DNA from: Ichthyophis bannanicus
Taxonomy: Eukaryota; Chordata; Amphibia; Gymnophiona; Ichthyophiidae
Length of the DNA: 64,000 bases
NCBI GenBank assembly: GCA_033557465.1
Contig: CM066031.1
Location: 171,151,043 to 171,215,042 of the forward strand
Direction of reading: 5' to 3'
The position numbers and the translations under genes are program-made. How positions within the stretch are numbered: the first letter of the stretch is position 1; every line of letters starts with the position of its first letter. Positions 52,028-62,646 of this stretch are shown in pieces. A model generated the notes under the pieces. That model did not search any database and was not told the DNA's origin. It worked only from the letters and a program-made list of their open reading frames with translations.

Positions 52028-52485
52028 GGATAAGAACACAAAAAATGGCGTACTGTGTCAGACCAAAGGTCCATCAAGCACAGTAGCCTGTTTTCAACAG
52101 TGGCCGATACAGGTCACAAGTACCTGTCAGGTTCCCAGAAGATACACAGATTCTATGCTGCCTGTCCCGGGGGTAAGCAGTGGATTTCCCCAGTCCAGTT
52201 TCATTATGGTTTATGGACTTTTCCTCCAGGAACTTGCCCAATATCTTTTAAACCCAGCTACACTAGCAGCTTTTATTACATCCTCTGACAACAAATTCCA
52301 GAGTTTGATTACACGTTGAGTGAAAAAATACTTTCTCCAATTAGTCTTAAATGCGCTACATTGTAGCTTCCTTGTGTGTCCCCTTGTCTTTATGAAACAC
52401 ACGGAGTTATTGGTAGATGGAATTGTTCTCTGTTTTAATCTAACATTAGGTTTAGAAGGAATGGTCACATTGCTGAAGAAATATT
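52028..52485 (-). mobile_element. CR1 LINE 3' end fragment
   Basis: The minus strand encodes the ORF2 end (LQCSAFKTNWRKYFFTQRVI, KLWNLLSEDVIKAASVAGFK) and then a 3' UTR running to the left (GGACCTTTGGTCTGACACAG complemented). Only the last part of the element is present. It lies about 300 bp past the KRAB-like exon. Confidence 0.85.
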
Positions 52486-53010
52486 CCTATTAAGCAGCAA
52501 GGGTTATTGAAACTGAGGAGTATGCCGTCTTTAACCATATCTGCCACTTGACCGGGTCAGCAGCATTAACTACATAAGGAGCAAAGGTTTGTGAACACTG
52601 CTCCAAATTGTGCTTATTTTTGATCCTTGTTTTGGCAAAACTCTGCAAACAAAATATACAAATTATGCCCGATACATGTATTGGGATGTGGTGGTTTCTA
52701 AGCAATAAGCACTAATAAGTGCCCATTATGGGGGAATAGTAGCCTGTGGGACTTTAGGAAAAGGTAATTTTTGTACCATCTAATTCGTTAGTCAGAAACT
52801 CACGTAAACTATAGAAATACACACCATTGGAATCAGTGGGGGAGTCCTGAAATGAATGATACCTTATGTGGTCAGCATATGTGCACATAACGTACAGGTT
52901 GTATTCACGCACTGTACAGGACATTATATGTGACTCTCATCATGCAGCATGCTTATGGTCAAAACAAACATTGCCAGCAAGCTCAATCACCCAAAACATG
53001 AATGCCGAAA
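52486..53010. other. Unassigned DNA, no gene seen
   Basis: No recognisable coding or repeat structure in either strand. Confidence 0.5.
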
Positions 53011-53640
53011 AGCAAACTACTACTCCTATTGAGCATTTATATAGCGCTACCAGTCATATGCAGCGCTGTACAGACATGTAAGAGACGGTTCCTGCCCATC
53101 AGAGCTTACAATCTAGTCAAGACAAAACACGGAAGGTGTAAGCAGGGAAAGAACTAGGGGAAAGAAAAGGAGATCAGCTGAATCAAGATCCAAAAGCAGC
53201 AGTGAAGAGGTGAGTTTTCAGCCTGGATTTGAAGAGGGTTCGAGAAGGTGCCTGGCGTACAGACACACGTAGTTTGTTCCAGGCATAAGGTGCAGCAGTG
53301 TGAAAGGAGCGAAGTCTGGAGTTAGCAGTAGAAGAGAAGGGCATAGATAGAAGTAGTTTGCTAGCAGAGCGGAGTTCCCGAGGGGGGTTATAAGGAGAGA
53401 TAAGAGAAGAAAGGTACTGAGGAGCTGCAGAGTGAATGCATTTATAGGTCAGGAGGAGAAGTTTGAACTGGATGTGGAAACAGATAGGGAGCCAATGAAG
53501 TGACTTGAGAAGAGGAGTAATATGGGCATGACGAGGCTGGTGGAAGATTAGTCGCGCAGCAGAGTGTTGAACAGGTTGAAGGGGAGAGAGATGACTCAGG
53601 GAGACCAGCAAGGAGTAGGTTACAGTAGTCAAGGCAGGAG
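53011..53640 (-). mobile_element. L2-like LINE, 3' part of a split copy
   Basis: The 3' UTR is GCATTTATATAGCGCTACCA plus CATCAGAGCTTACAATCTAG. The ORF (53183-53632) reads SAARLIFHQPRHAHITPLLK, SLHWLPICFHIQFKLLLLTY and FHTAAPYAWNKLRVSVRQ. Its continuation appears beyond the RTE insertion at about 56344-56575, so one LINE was cut by a later insertion. Confidence 0.85.
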
Positions 53641-55822
53641 GTGATTAAGGAATTGATAAATGAAGCTGGAGAAAGACTGATAGAATTCTGCAAGATCAAC
53701 GATCTATTCATCTCAAACACCTTCTTCCAGCAATACAAGCGGCGACTGTACACATGGACTTCACCCAATGGATTGTATAAAAATCAAATTGACTACATCT
53801 GTGGAAGTCAACGATGGAAAAGCTCTATAACATCAAAGACAAAACCTGGAGCTGACTGTGGTACAGATCAAATATTAGAATGCAAACTCAAGCTAAAGTT
53901 GAAAAAGAGCAAACCACTCAGGAATGCAGCAAAATATGACCTTGTGAATATACCACTGGAATTTAAAGACTGCCTGCAAAAATCGACTTGCTGCTTTAGA
54001 TACAAATGACAGAGCTCCAGAAGAGTTATGGAATGACATCAAGAAGGTTGTTTTGGAAGAAAGCAAGAAGTCTCTACAAAAGGTGAAAAAGCAAAACCGG
54101 CCAAAATGGATGACGGAAGAAACTCTGAAAATTGCCCAGAAACGCAGAGAAGCTAAAGCCAGTTTGTTGTTCAGAGGAGAAAGAAAGACAATAACAGAAC
54201 TCTCAGAGATTTCCAACGTGCAGCAACACAGGACAAGGAAAAGTACTACAATGACGCATGCAAGGAAATAGAAGCAGAAACTATTAGAGGACGAACAAGA
54301 TCGGCTTTCCTAAAGCTACGAGAGTTAAAGAAAAAGTTCCAGCCTCGAATTGGAATGTTACAAGATGCTCAAGGTTCTATGCTGAATGATGCTGAGAAGA
54401 TCAAGAAAAGATGGAAGGAATATACAGAGTTTTTATATCATAAAGATCAAGTGGACCAACCGCCGTTTCAACCTGTACCTTATGATCGGGAACCATTGGT
54501 GATGAAAGAAGAAGTTGAAGCAGCATTGAAAGCCTTATCAAAGAACAAAGCACCAGGTATTGATAGCATTCCCATAGAAGTATTACAGCAATCTGATGCA
54601 GCTGTTACCGTACTTACAAGCCTCTGCCAAGAAATATGGAAGACAGCATCATGGCCAACTGACTGGAAAAGATCTGTGTTTATACCAATACTAAAGAAAG
54701 GTGATCCAACTGACTGTGGAAATTATCGCACAATCGCTCTGATCCCACATGCCAGCAAGATTCTACTGAAGATTATTCAAAAGAGACTACAACCATGTAA
54801 AAACTGATATATGTTTAAATATGTTTTAAATATGTAAATATGTATATATAAATGTAAAAACGTATGATTCGTCCCCGAAGACGCCAATCATGTGTGCTGT
54901 GACCTCAGATCTATGTATATACCCCCCCCCCCCCCAAGTCTTGATTGACTACCCCACAAAGATTAATCAAACCGCTGCTGATCGCTGGAAGTAGCGGTAT
55001 ATAAATGTGTAGTAAATAAATAAATAAATAAATAAACCATACCTGGAACAAGAACTACCTGAAGTGCCAGCAGGGTTCAGGAAAGGACGAGGAACGAGAG
55101 ACATCATTGCGGATGTGAGATGGATCCTTGAAAAGACTAAAGAATACCAAAAGGATATCTATTTGTGCTTTATTGACTATAGCAAAGGTTTTGACTGTGT
55201 AAACCATGAGAAACTCTGGGCCACATTAAGAAACATGGGTATATCAGAACACCTGATCATACTCTTGCACAATCTGTACATTGATCAAGAAGCAACAGTT
55301 CGAACGGAACAAGCAGAAACAGAATGGTTTAAAATAAGCAAAGGTGTAAGACAAGGCTGCATACTTTCCCCCTACCTGTTTAATTTATATGCAGAACAAA
55401 TCATCAGAGAAGCAGGATTGTATGAAAACAACAGAGGTGTGAAGATTGGTGGAAGACTCATCAACAACCTTCGCTATGCTGATGATACCACATTACTGGC
55501 TGAAAGTGAGGATGACCTGAAACATTTGCTTCTCACAATCAAAGAACATAGTCTCAAAATGGGCCTGCACCTTAATGTAAAGAAGACAAAGATCATGACA
55601 ACTGGCATAATCAACAGGTTCATCGTTGAAGGAGAAATTGAAATCGTGAACAACTTTAACCTACTTGTATCAACTATCAATAAAGAAGCAATAAGCAGTC
55701 AAGAAATCAGACGACGCATTGCTCTTGGCAGAATGGCTATGAAAGACCTAGATAAGATTTATTTTATTTATTTAGCTGTATTTATATCCCGCTTTTCACC
55801 GGGTCAAAGCGGCGTTACATAG
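53641..55822 (+). pseudogene. RTE ORF: endonuclease end and reverse transcriptase
   Basis: The RT core at 55064-55760 is open and retains motif A Asp (CFIDYSKGFD) and motif C YADD. It is separated from the N-terminal RT block (54355-54790) by an inserted L2-like tail, and the last codons of the open frame (FIYLAVFISRFSPGQSGVT) are translated tail of another insertion. The endonuclease N-terminal half is missing. The YADD and KGVRQGCILSP motifs are the basis for the RTE assignment. Confidence 0.9.
54800..55036 (+). mobile_element. L2-like LINE tail nested in RTE
   Basis: Plus-strand tail with ACCGCTGCTGATCGCTGG / AGTAGCGGTATATAAATG and (AAAT)n. AACCAT precedes it and recurs after the tail, a likely short target duplication. 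A C14 run lies inside. It separates RT N-terminal and core coding sequence. Confidence 0.88.
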
Positions 55823-55845
55823 AGGGGTGGGGAAATTAAGTATAG
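55757..55845 (-). mobile_element. Short L2-like tail nested in RTE
   Basis: Only the 3' end is present: TTTATTTTATTTATTTAGCT followed by CCCGCTTTTCACC and GGTCAAAGCGGCG (stem). RTE coding sequence resumes at about 55846. Confidence 0.85.
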
Positions 55846-56343
55846 ATTCTCAAGAGCAGAGATGTCTCTCTCCATACAAAGATTTGACTTGTTCAAGCCA
55901 TGGTATTTTCAATAACATCATAAGGATGTGAAAGCTGGACAGTGAAAAAGATAGACAGGAAGAAAATTGATGCCTTTGAATTATGGTGCTGGCGGCAAAT
56001 ACTGTGAATACCATGGACTGCCCGAAGAACAAACCAGTCGGTACTAGAGGAGATCAAACCTAAGCTTTCTTTAGAAGCTCAGATGACAAGACTTCGACTT
56101 TCATACTTTGGACACATCATGCGAAAAGAGAGATCATTAGAGAAAGACATCATGGTTAGCAAGATAGAAGGTCAACGCAAAAGAGGAAGGCCAGCAATGA
56201 GATGAATCAATACAATAACAGCAGCTACGGGTACCAGTCTGTCAACAATGAGCCGCCTGTCTGAAGACCGAACACAATTTAGGATAGCTATCCAGAGGGT
56301 CGCCATGAGTCGACTCCGACTCGACGGCACTTAACAACAACAA

Positions 56344-56580
56344 AAGTGTTTTAGTAGTGTGTTCAGAAAGGAAGTGGTGGATTTTGCTAATGTTGTAGAG
56401 AAAGAAACGTCAGGTCTTAGCTATGAGCTGGATATGTGTGGAGAAAGAGGGAGAGGAGTCAGACTACCCCCAGATTGTGGGCCGAGGAAACAGGAAGGAG
56501 TACAGAATTATCCACAGAGACTGAGAAAGGAGGAAGAGGAGGGGAGGTTTTAGGGGGAAAGATAAGAAGTTCAATCAAAC
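56344..56580 (-). mobile_element. L2-like LINE, continuation of the split copy
   Basis: GTTTTAGTAGTGTGTTCAGA followed by GTGGTGGATTTTGCTAATGT and CCGAGGAAACAGGAAGG is the RT-side continuation of the copy at 53011-53640. It ends at the 3' tail of another LINE inserted at 56590. Confidence 0.68.
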
Positions 56581-56589
56581 CCTCATAGT

Positions 56590-58190
56590 TTTATTTATTT
56601 ATTTACAGTCTCTTTTATACCGCGCTATTCAACATCAGTGCAGTTTACATGACAACAAAAACTTATACGGTGCAGGAATCTGCTCCGCATTACAATAAAC
56701 AGGTGCTTAAACTTGGGTAAAACCGGGATAACTATTTACATATAGGCATCACATCAAGACGAGTCACAGAGTAATCCTAGTGTGTTAGTGTGGTGGTACT
56801 AGAGGGGGGGGGAGGTGTTAATGGTGCGCGGTCGTCCGGGTAGTGTTTGAGGAAGAGGTGGTGCTTCAGAGCCTTCCGAAATTATGTTAGGTCAGGGATT
56901 GCCTGGATGCTAGGTGGTAGGGCGTTCCAGCACCTGGGCACGCAGAACCTAAATGTCCTGCTTGCTGTTGCCTGGGTGCATTGTGTTACTGTTTTTGGGA
57001 TTACTAGTGTGTTAATTGCTGCAGATCTTCTAGCTCTGTTGGGGGGAGTAGTGTGGATAAGCCCTGAGAGTGAGGCGGAGGAGAGCCCGTCAATGGCCTT
57101 GAAGGTCAGCAGTATGGTCTTGAAAGAAATTCTGCCGTGGATAGGGAGCCAGTGGAGCTGTTTCAGGATAGGTGTCACGTGTTCACGCCTGGAGGCACCA
57201 TATAGAACTCTAGCCGCGGTGTTCATTGCGAGCTGGAGCGGACCCAGGGTGGATTGTGGGATCCCTTGTAGGATTGCATTGGCGTAATCGAAGTGTGGGA
57301 TAATCAGCGCTTGAAAGATTGTCTGGAAGTCGTCTGGTTCTAGCAGGGAACATAAATGTCTGAGTGTCCGGATTTTATGGTAGACTGCTCTTACCGTGTT
57401 GCTTATGTGCGCCTTCATATCCAGGCGTTGGTCTAATGTGATTCCAAGATATTGGATTGTGAACTTAGTTGGCAGCTCTGCTTCCTTGACCTTTAGGTAG
57501 GATGGAGGGGAGAAGTTCTGGTTCCTCGTGATAAAGAGAACTTCTGTTTTCTTGTGCTGTATTCGGAGGTTTTGGGTCTGGAGCCAATCGAAGCAGTCTG
57601 TCAGTGGAGAGAGGTCAGGCTGGTCGGTTGAGAATGGCATATAGAGTAGCACGTCATCGGCATATATCAAGCAGTCCACATTGAATGAACGGATGAAGTT
57701 ACAGATAGGCTGCATGTAAATGTTGAACATCAGGGCAGAGAGGGGGGAACCCTGCGGAACGCCCTGCTTCTGGTGGAACGGTTCCGATGTTGAGGTCCCA
57801 GATCATACGTGCTGCCATCTGTCGGATAGGTATGATTTGCACCAGTTTAGTGCTGTTCCACAAATACCCTTCTCTTCGAGTCGCCTCAGGAGAAGCTCAT
57901 GGCTTACTGAGTCGAATGCAGCGGCTATATCCATGAAGACGAGGACAAATCCGCAGTGGGTGTTATCAATTCCAGCAATTATGCTGCTGAAGAGGGTGGT
58001 GAGGAGTGTTTCCACACCATAGGATTTCCTGAATCCATGTTGGCAGGGGTCCAGCGGGGCGGTGTCATTGATGTGTTGTATTTGGTGTTGGACTTCTTTT
58101 TCAATTATCTTGGCTAGTAGAGGTATGCTGGATATAAGTCTGTATGAGTCGACCTTCTGGGGATCCAGTTTGTTGTTCAGTCAAACCCCC
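56590..58190 (-). mobile_element. L2-like LINE with near-perfect target duplication
   Basis: Minus-strand element with a (TTTA)n end and a stem around TACCGCGCTATTC. A 22-bp sequence beginning AAGTTCA and ending CATAG stands at 56568-56589 and again at 58191-58212 with about three differences, the target duplication. The RT is large but not complete; endonuclease is absent, so the copy is 5'-truncated. Confidence 0.9.
56880..58190 (-). pseudogene. L2-like reverse transcriptase ORF
   Basis: In order: CQHGFRKSYGVETLLTTLFS, FVLVFMDIAAAFDSVSHELL (motif A Asp kept), a frameshift near 57760, MFNIYMQPICNFIRSFNVDC, LIYADDVLLYM (motif C), TIQYLGITLDQRLDMKAHIS, IPHFDYANAILQGIPQS, ILKQLHWLPI and RTFRFCVPRCWNALPPS. 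Beyond residue TIQAIPDL a second break near 56880 precedes the last coding stretch. The 282-codon frame is the longest uninterrupted L2-like frame here. Confidence 0.9.
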
Positions 58191-58559
58191 AAGTTCAGTC
58201 AAACCTCCATAGAAAACTACATTTAGATTCCATGCAAGATGACGGCCCTAAGTCATGCCCCATTTTCTTGGAGCAGTAGTTTAAATATCACAGTAAACAA
58301 TTAGGATAATGTACAAGCAATAGCAAGAGCTCCACCAGCGCACGTCCTTTAAATTCAACTACTCATGACCGCCCTCTGAATTTTTTTTTCAAGATAAAGA
58401 CACAGAAGAGGCAAAGGTTCATTATTTTATGTAATAGTCTGACTTCGCCTTTAAACCATACTGGCAGTTTTTTGGCCTTCCTTCCACTTTTCTTAAAGCA
58501 TGGAATTCATCCGGTCTGGACTTCCAAGATAGTATTTTTAAACAATGCCCATGCTTGAT

Positions 58560-58862
58560 GTAAATTGTTAACCCCTGCAGCTGCTCCTTTTAGTTTTTTT
58601 CTTAACTATTTTCCTCATTTTATCATAGTCTCCCTTTTGAAAGTTAAAAGGTAGCACTGTAGATTTCCTTGCCGTTCTTGCTCCATTTATTAAATCAAAT
58701 GCCATTTTGCTATAATCACTATTGCCAAGTGGCTTCAATACCCTTATCTCTTGCACCAGATTCTGTGTTCCACTAAGGACTAGGTCCAAAATAGCTTCCC
58801 CTTTTGTCAGTTCATGAACCAGCTGCTCCAAGAAGCAGTCATTTATTTCATTTAGAAACCTT
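58560..58862 (-). pseudogene. CR1-like endonuclease fragment
   Basis: An isolated minus-strand frame reads EQLVHELTKGEAILDLVLSG, PLGNSDYSKMAFDLING and VLPFNFQKGDYDKMRKIVKK, the C-terminal endonuclease region of a CR1-type ORF2. The expected Asp-His at the SDH site reads SDY. Nothing else of this element is next to it, apart from unassigned DNA at 58213-58560. Confidence 0.75.
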
Positions 58863-59080
58863 GGTCTTGATATTCAGTGCCAGCAGCTAGCGTGATTACA
58901 GCAGCTGGCCGCTGGCACTGAATAGAGAACCTGGATATTCAATGCCAGGGTCATATGCAGCCCCAGTCTTGAATATCCAGGTTTGCTTCCCAGCTGCTGC
59001 AGACACTAACCGGGCAGTGGCGATATTGAGTCACTGCCCAGTTAGCTTACACAGGTAAAGATAGGCCAGCTTCCTTATCA
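58863..59080. repeat. MITE-like repeat with GGATATTCA motifs
   Basis: GATATTCAGTGCCAGCAGCT is matched by GGCACTGAATAG in inverted orientation, and CTGGATATTCAATGCCAG and GAATATCCAGG recur. The motif set also occurs at 50380-50950. No protein; termini unresolved. Confidence 0.5.
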
Positions 59081-59083
59081 TTT

Positions 59084-59225
59084 CTCCAGTCCAGTCCCCA
59101 CTAGTGGTTTTCACTCCTCACCAGCAGTTTGGAGACTGAGCATGTGAAAGTTGATAACACCACCTACTTAGGCAGCTGGCACTACCCACCAGCTTCAGTA
59201 TTCTCAGTCTCCAAGCAGCTGGAGA
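59084..59225 (+). repeat. DIRS-C left terminal repeat
   Basis: CTCCAGTCCAGTCCCC, CAGTTTGGAGACTGAG and CTCAGTCTCCAAGCAGCTGG correspond in order to the DIRS-A left terminus. The GAGACTGAG and CTCAGTCTC blocks also give an internal hairpin. Confidence 0.82.
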
Positions 59226-59949
59226 GGGGTGAATCCCTTACTGTGGAATCGTTGCAGGAACAGCTAAGGCTAGTTTTGTTACTGTATTTTTGGGGGCTAG
59301 AGGGGGTGTGCTTTTTACTATCTGGCCCTTTAAATAGTAATTGAGGGTTTGAAACAAACAACAACGAAGCCTAGAACTAATAGCAGAAGTCAAAGGTAGG
59401 TGTAAACAGGGCAGATCCAGGAGGAAGAAATAACCTGCCCTCCCTGGACCAGCAAGAGTACCTCTAAGTAGGGGGATTTTCAACGGCTCCTGAACCTGCT
59501 GTGGCTGAGGTGCCCATGGGCCACGACAAGGCCGGAAACAGCTCCCCCATTCAAAGCTCCTGCTGAAGCCAGAAGTGAAGGGCTGAATGCGCACGCAGGG
59601 CGTATGATGCCAGAACTGCACAAGGTTTTTTTTTTTGCAGCTATGGGATGGTTTTGAGCCGGGCAGCAGGACCGCGCTTCAGTTTCAGGCCTCGAGAGGG
59701 CCATCCAGGAGCGCATGTGACAGAGGAGCTGTCCCGCTGAGAGTGGGAAACTGCACCATTTTAGGACACCAGCAATTCTCCTTTTCTCATTGTTTGAGGG
59801 CAGGAAAGGACATTGGGGCAGTTTCTCCTCATGTTTTATTATTTTTACTAGAGTCTTGTAAATGAAAAGAAGAAAAAAATAAAAACAAACAAAGAGTTTT
59901 GTTTTTGTGCAGAGTGATTGCTTAGCTTCTGGGGGTGCGAGGCACCAGG

Positions 59950-61600
59950 ATGTCCTCCAAAGCTAATTTTTTGGCCTGTGGCTTGTGCAGAAGCTCTGTC
60001 TCCGTGGTAGGGGTTTGTCGCGGCTGCAAGATGGATGCCATGTCTGCAGAGGACAATTTGCTGCCAGGGAAATTGGAGAGAGCGGACAGGGAGCCCACTT
60101 TAGTGAGTTCCAAGACCCCTTCTCTTAGTCACGGTGAGCGGAGGTCCCCTGTAGGGATGGCAGGGTCAAGGGCCACACTGGAAGGGGAAGAGGATCCCTC
60201 GCCATCCTCCTGGAGGATAGTAGGTCTCTTCAGACCTCTAACTCAGGGAAAGCTACTGCGGGGGAGATACAGGGAGCTTTTTCCCTCAGAGTTCAGCCTC
60301 CTGCATAAAGCAGCATGGACAGGAGGGCACGTCAGGTGCCCACAACAGAGAGGCAAAGCGTAGTCTGCCTGAGAACAGTGGCAGGCAGGGAGAGAAACCC
60401 AGATCTATCCACCGGCACGTAGACGATGGTACATCTGACGAGACTGTGTCCATGCACTTGGAGGAGGTGGCTAGCTGTGACACAGAGATAGATTGGGATC
60501 AAAGCCCTCTGATCTCGAAGAGAGTGAGATTCCATAGGATGAGGCATAGAGTGTGCAGGTTTTCTGCAGAGAGGAGCTGGCGGCTCTTATCACACTTTCC
60601 CTGTGGGCTCTTAATATGCCAACAGATGTCCCACTGGAGGAAGAGCCTCTGGAGAATCCGTTGTTCCAGGTCATCCAGAAGCTGCAGATGTTTCTTCTTC
60701 ACCGTGTGATCAATCAGATGATACAGGACGAGTGGGACATCCCAGAGACTGCCCTGAGGGGGACAAGGGTGATGGCGAGACTATCTGCTACCAGATCAGG
60801 AGAAAGAGCTCCTATGCTCACCCAAGGTGGAAGTGGCAGTGTTCACGGTCACAAAACAAGACCACTATTCTGGTGGAAGGCAATTTGACCTCAAAGATGT
60901 ACAGGACCATAAGTTAGAAATGTTGCTGATGCAGGGCTTTGATGTTAATGTACTTTCTTTGCAGGCATCAGTCTGTGGGGCCTTTGTGGTTTGTGCATGT
61001 TTGCTCTGGGCACAAGCAATCTTGGAATCAATGGGGGAGTCGCAACCCCCACCACCAGAGGCCGCCAAGCTGGAGTCGGGGGCAGCCTACTTGGCGGATG
61101 CTTTTTATGATCTTATTTATTTCAAAGGGTTTTTTATACCGCCTTATCAGGCAATCAAAGCGGTTTACAAAGAACAAAACTTAAACATTTACATCTAACA
61201 GGGTTAACGTTGTACATTAAAAACAGTAATTAATTATGTACAGTGTAACTAGCTGGGTGTACAGTGCAACTAGTTATCCTTAACATAGTATGTTTTAGTG
61301 AGTAATTAACTATTTACAGTGTAACTAGTTGTGATTCATATTTATTAGAGGTTTGTCCAAGAGCATGGCTTCTGTGGTGGCTACACACCACTGCAGAATT
61401 GGTTGGTGGATGTCTCCTCCAAAGCCAAGTTAAATAAGCTTATGTTCAAGGGGAAGGTCTTGTTCGGGGATGCCTTGGATAAATTGGTGAAGGATTTGGG
61501 GGAGTCAGAGGGTGTTTGGCTTCCAGAAGATAGATCAAAGCTGGTTAGGACTTCGGGTCCTACGAGGGGTCAACCTTGTGATTTTTGAAGGTTCGTGCTA
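59950..61600 (+). pseudogene. DIRS-C gag-like ORF1, broken
   Basis: The first frame reads LACGLCRSSVSVVGVCRGC, a zinc-ribbon-like CX2C-X9-CX2C shorter by three residues than in A, B and D. After a frameshift near 60360 comes CREELAALITLSLWALNMP and DEWDIPETALRGTRVMARL, aligning with DIRS-A. An L2-like tail splits the frame near 61111. The final part (61400-61588) reads NKLMFKGKVLFGDALDKLVK and LGESEGVWLPEDRSK, again like DIRS-A. Confidence 0.82.
61111..61350 (-). mobile_element. L2-like LINE tail inserted in DIRS-C gag
   Basis: A minus-strand 3' end: TATTTATTTCAAAGGG, ATACCGCCTTATC and ATCAAAGCGGTTTACAAAG. No protein part is present. It sits within about 10 bp of the position, in gag coordinates, where an unrelated L2-like copy entered DIRS-A. 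Confidence 0.82.
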
Positions 61601-61739
61601 TACCAAAGGTGGTGGTTTTCCTCTCAGGGCCAGCCTTTTCACGGATTTCGAGGAACCAATAGAGGTTTTTATACCTTGTCCATGAATACGGCAAAGAAGC
61701 AACAATGAGGTGAGGGGGGTCCCGGTGAGGGTGGTTCCC

Positions 61740-62222
61740 ATAGGAAGGAGGTTATGGGATTTCTACCCCACCTAGGCCCAATTCACAACAGATCAGTGGG
61801 TATTGGAGGTCTTCTGGTAGCTCTAGACTGGCCACGGAGGCCATGGTATGCACTGGAGTTTACGTGTTCTCTGATGGAGACTTTTGTACGGTCAGCCCAT
61901 ATTGGATATCGAGCACGTCAATCATTGCCTCAAGGTACCCTGGCTCCATATGGAGACACTACGATCCATCAACGTGGCTGTCAGCGAAGGAGAGAGTTTC
62001 TGATGTCCTTCGATCTCATGGAAGCATATCTCCACATTCTTATTCACGCAGAGCATCAGCAGTTTCTCCGGTTCACGGAGCACCATGGGGCACTTCGTTT
62101 TGGGCTTTGCCCTTCGGTCTAGCGATCATCCCTGCACATTCACCAAGGTCATGGTAGTGGTCGCAGCAGCCCTATGGCAGGAGGGAATCCTGATGCATCC
62201 CTACTTGGATGACTGCTCATAC
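61740..62222 (+). pseudogene. DIRS-C RT fragment with internal rearrangement
   Basis: After the pol N-terminal TAWDFYPT-like region an LVALDWPRRPWYALE block appears, which in intact elements lies after RNase H. RT then continues with FLMSFDLMEAYLHILIHAEH (motif A), ALRFGLCPSV and a YLDD motif at about 62208. This order implies a deletion with ectopic joining, or recombination between copies. Confidence 0.72.
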
Positions 62223-62279
62223 AGGCCATATCCAAGGAGGAAAGCAAATGAGTCACAAAGAGTCATTGTTTATCTCCAG

Positions 62280-62425
62280 GCACAAACAGGAATGAGTCTT
62301 CATATATGGGTACGTCGGTACCGACGGAGCCTGCGCGGGAACGCTCCCCAGCATCCAATCAGAAAGCTTTTGGGAGCATCCCTCAGCGCCTGCGTGCTGC
62401 CTTCCCTCCTTTCCAACTGTCTCTC
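62280..62425 (+). repeat. DIRS-D left terminal repeat
   Basis: Matches 28981-29125 nearly base for base, with the palindrome CGGTACCG at 62316. The complementary partner is outside the window. Confidence 0.88.
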
Positions 62426-62646
62426 CTCAGTTTTCGTTTTTCCGCGGAGCCGGCAGGACGTCTTCCTGTCACTGCAGAAATTTTTTTCTTTAAATCTTTT
62501 ACTTTTTGTTTTCTTGTGGTCGCGGCTGTTTCCCCGACTCCACCGGTACCGCCGGTGGTTTTTTCTTTTCTTTTTCCTAAAACTCGGGGAGGTTTTTTTC
62601 CCTCTGTTTCTGTCTTGAATTTTTGGGCCTGTAAGGCCTCTCCATT

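Larger units (their letters stand above)
53641..56343 (+). mobile_element. RTE/BovB-like LINE, 5'-truncated
   Basis: Coding order: C-terminal endonuclease (NGLYKNQIDYICGSQRWKSS, GADCGTDQILECKLKLKLKK), linker, RT N-terminus (LSKNKAPGIDSIPIEVL, FIPILKKGDPTDCGNYRTIA), RT core (PAGFRKGRGTRDIIADVRWI, LCFIDYSKGFDCVNHEKLW, KGVRQGCILSPYLFNLYAEQ, NLRYADDTTLLAESEDDLK), then the C-terminal GQRKRGRPAMR block and an (AAC)n-like 3' end. Two L2-like tails interrupt it. Frameshifts lie near 54010, 54270 and 55840. It sits inside the L2-like copy whose halves flank it. Confidence 0.92.
59084..62271 (+). mobile_element. DIRS-C: 5' part of a DIRS element
   Basis: The left terminal repeat, gag and a fragment of RT are related to DIRS-A. 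The RT is shortened: sequence jumps from the N-terminal pol region directly to a VALDWPRRPWY-like block and then back to RT motifs. Everything after YLDD is cut off by the left end of DIRS-D. No recombinase or right terminus is in the window. Confidence 0.88.
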
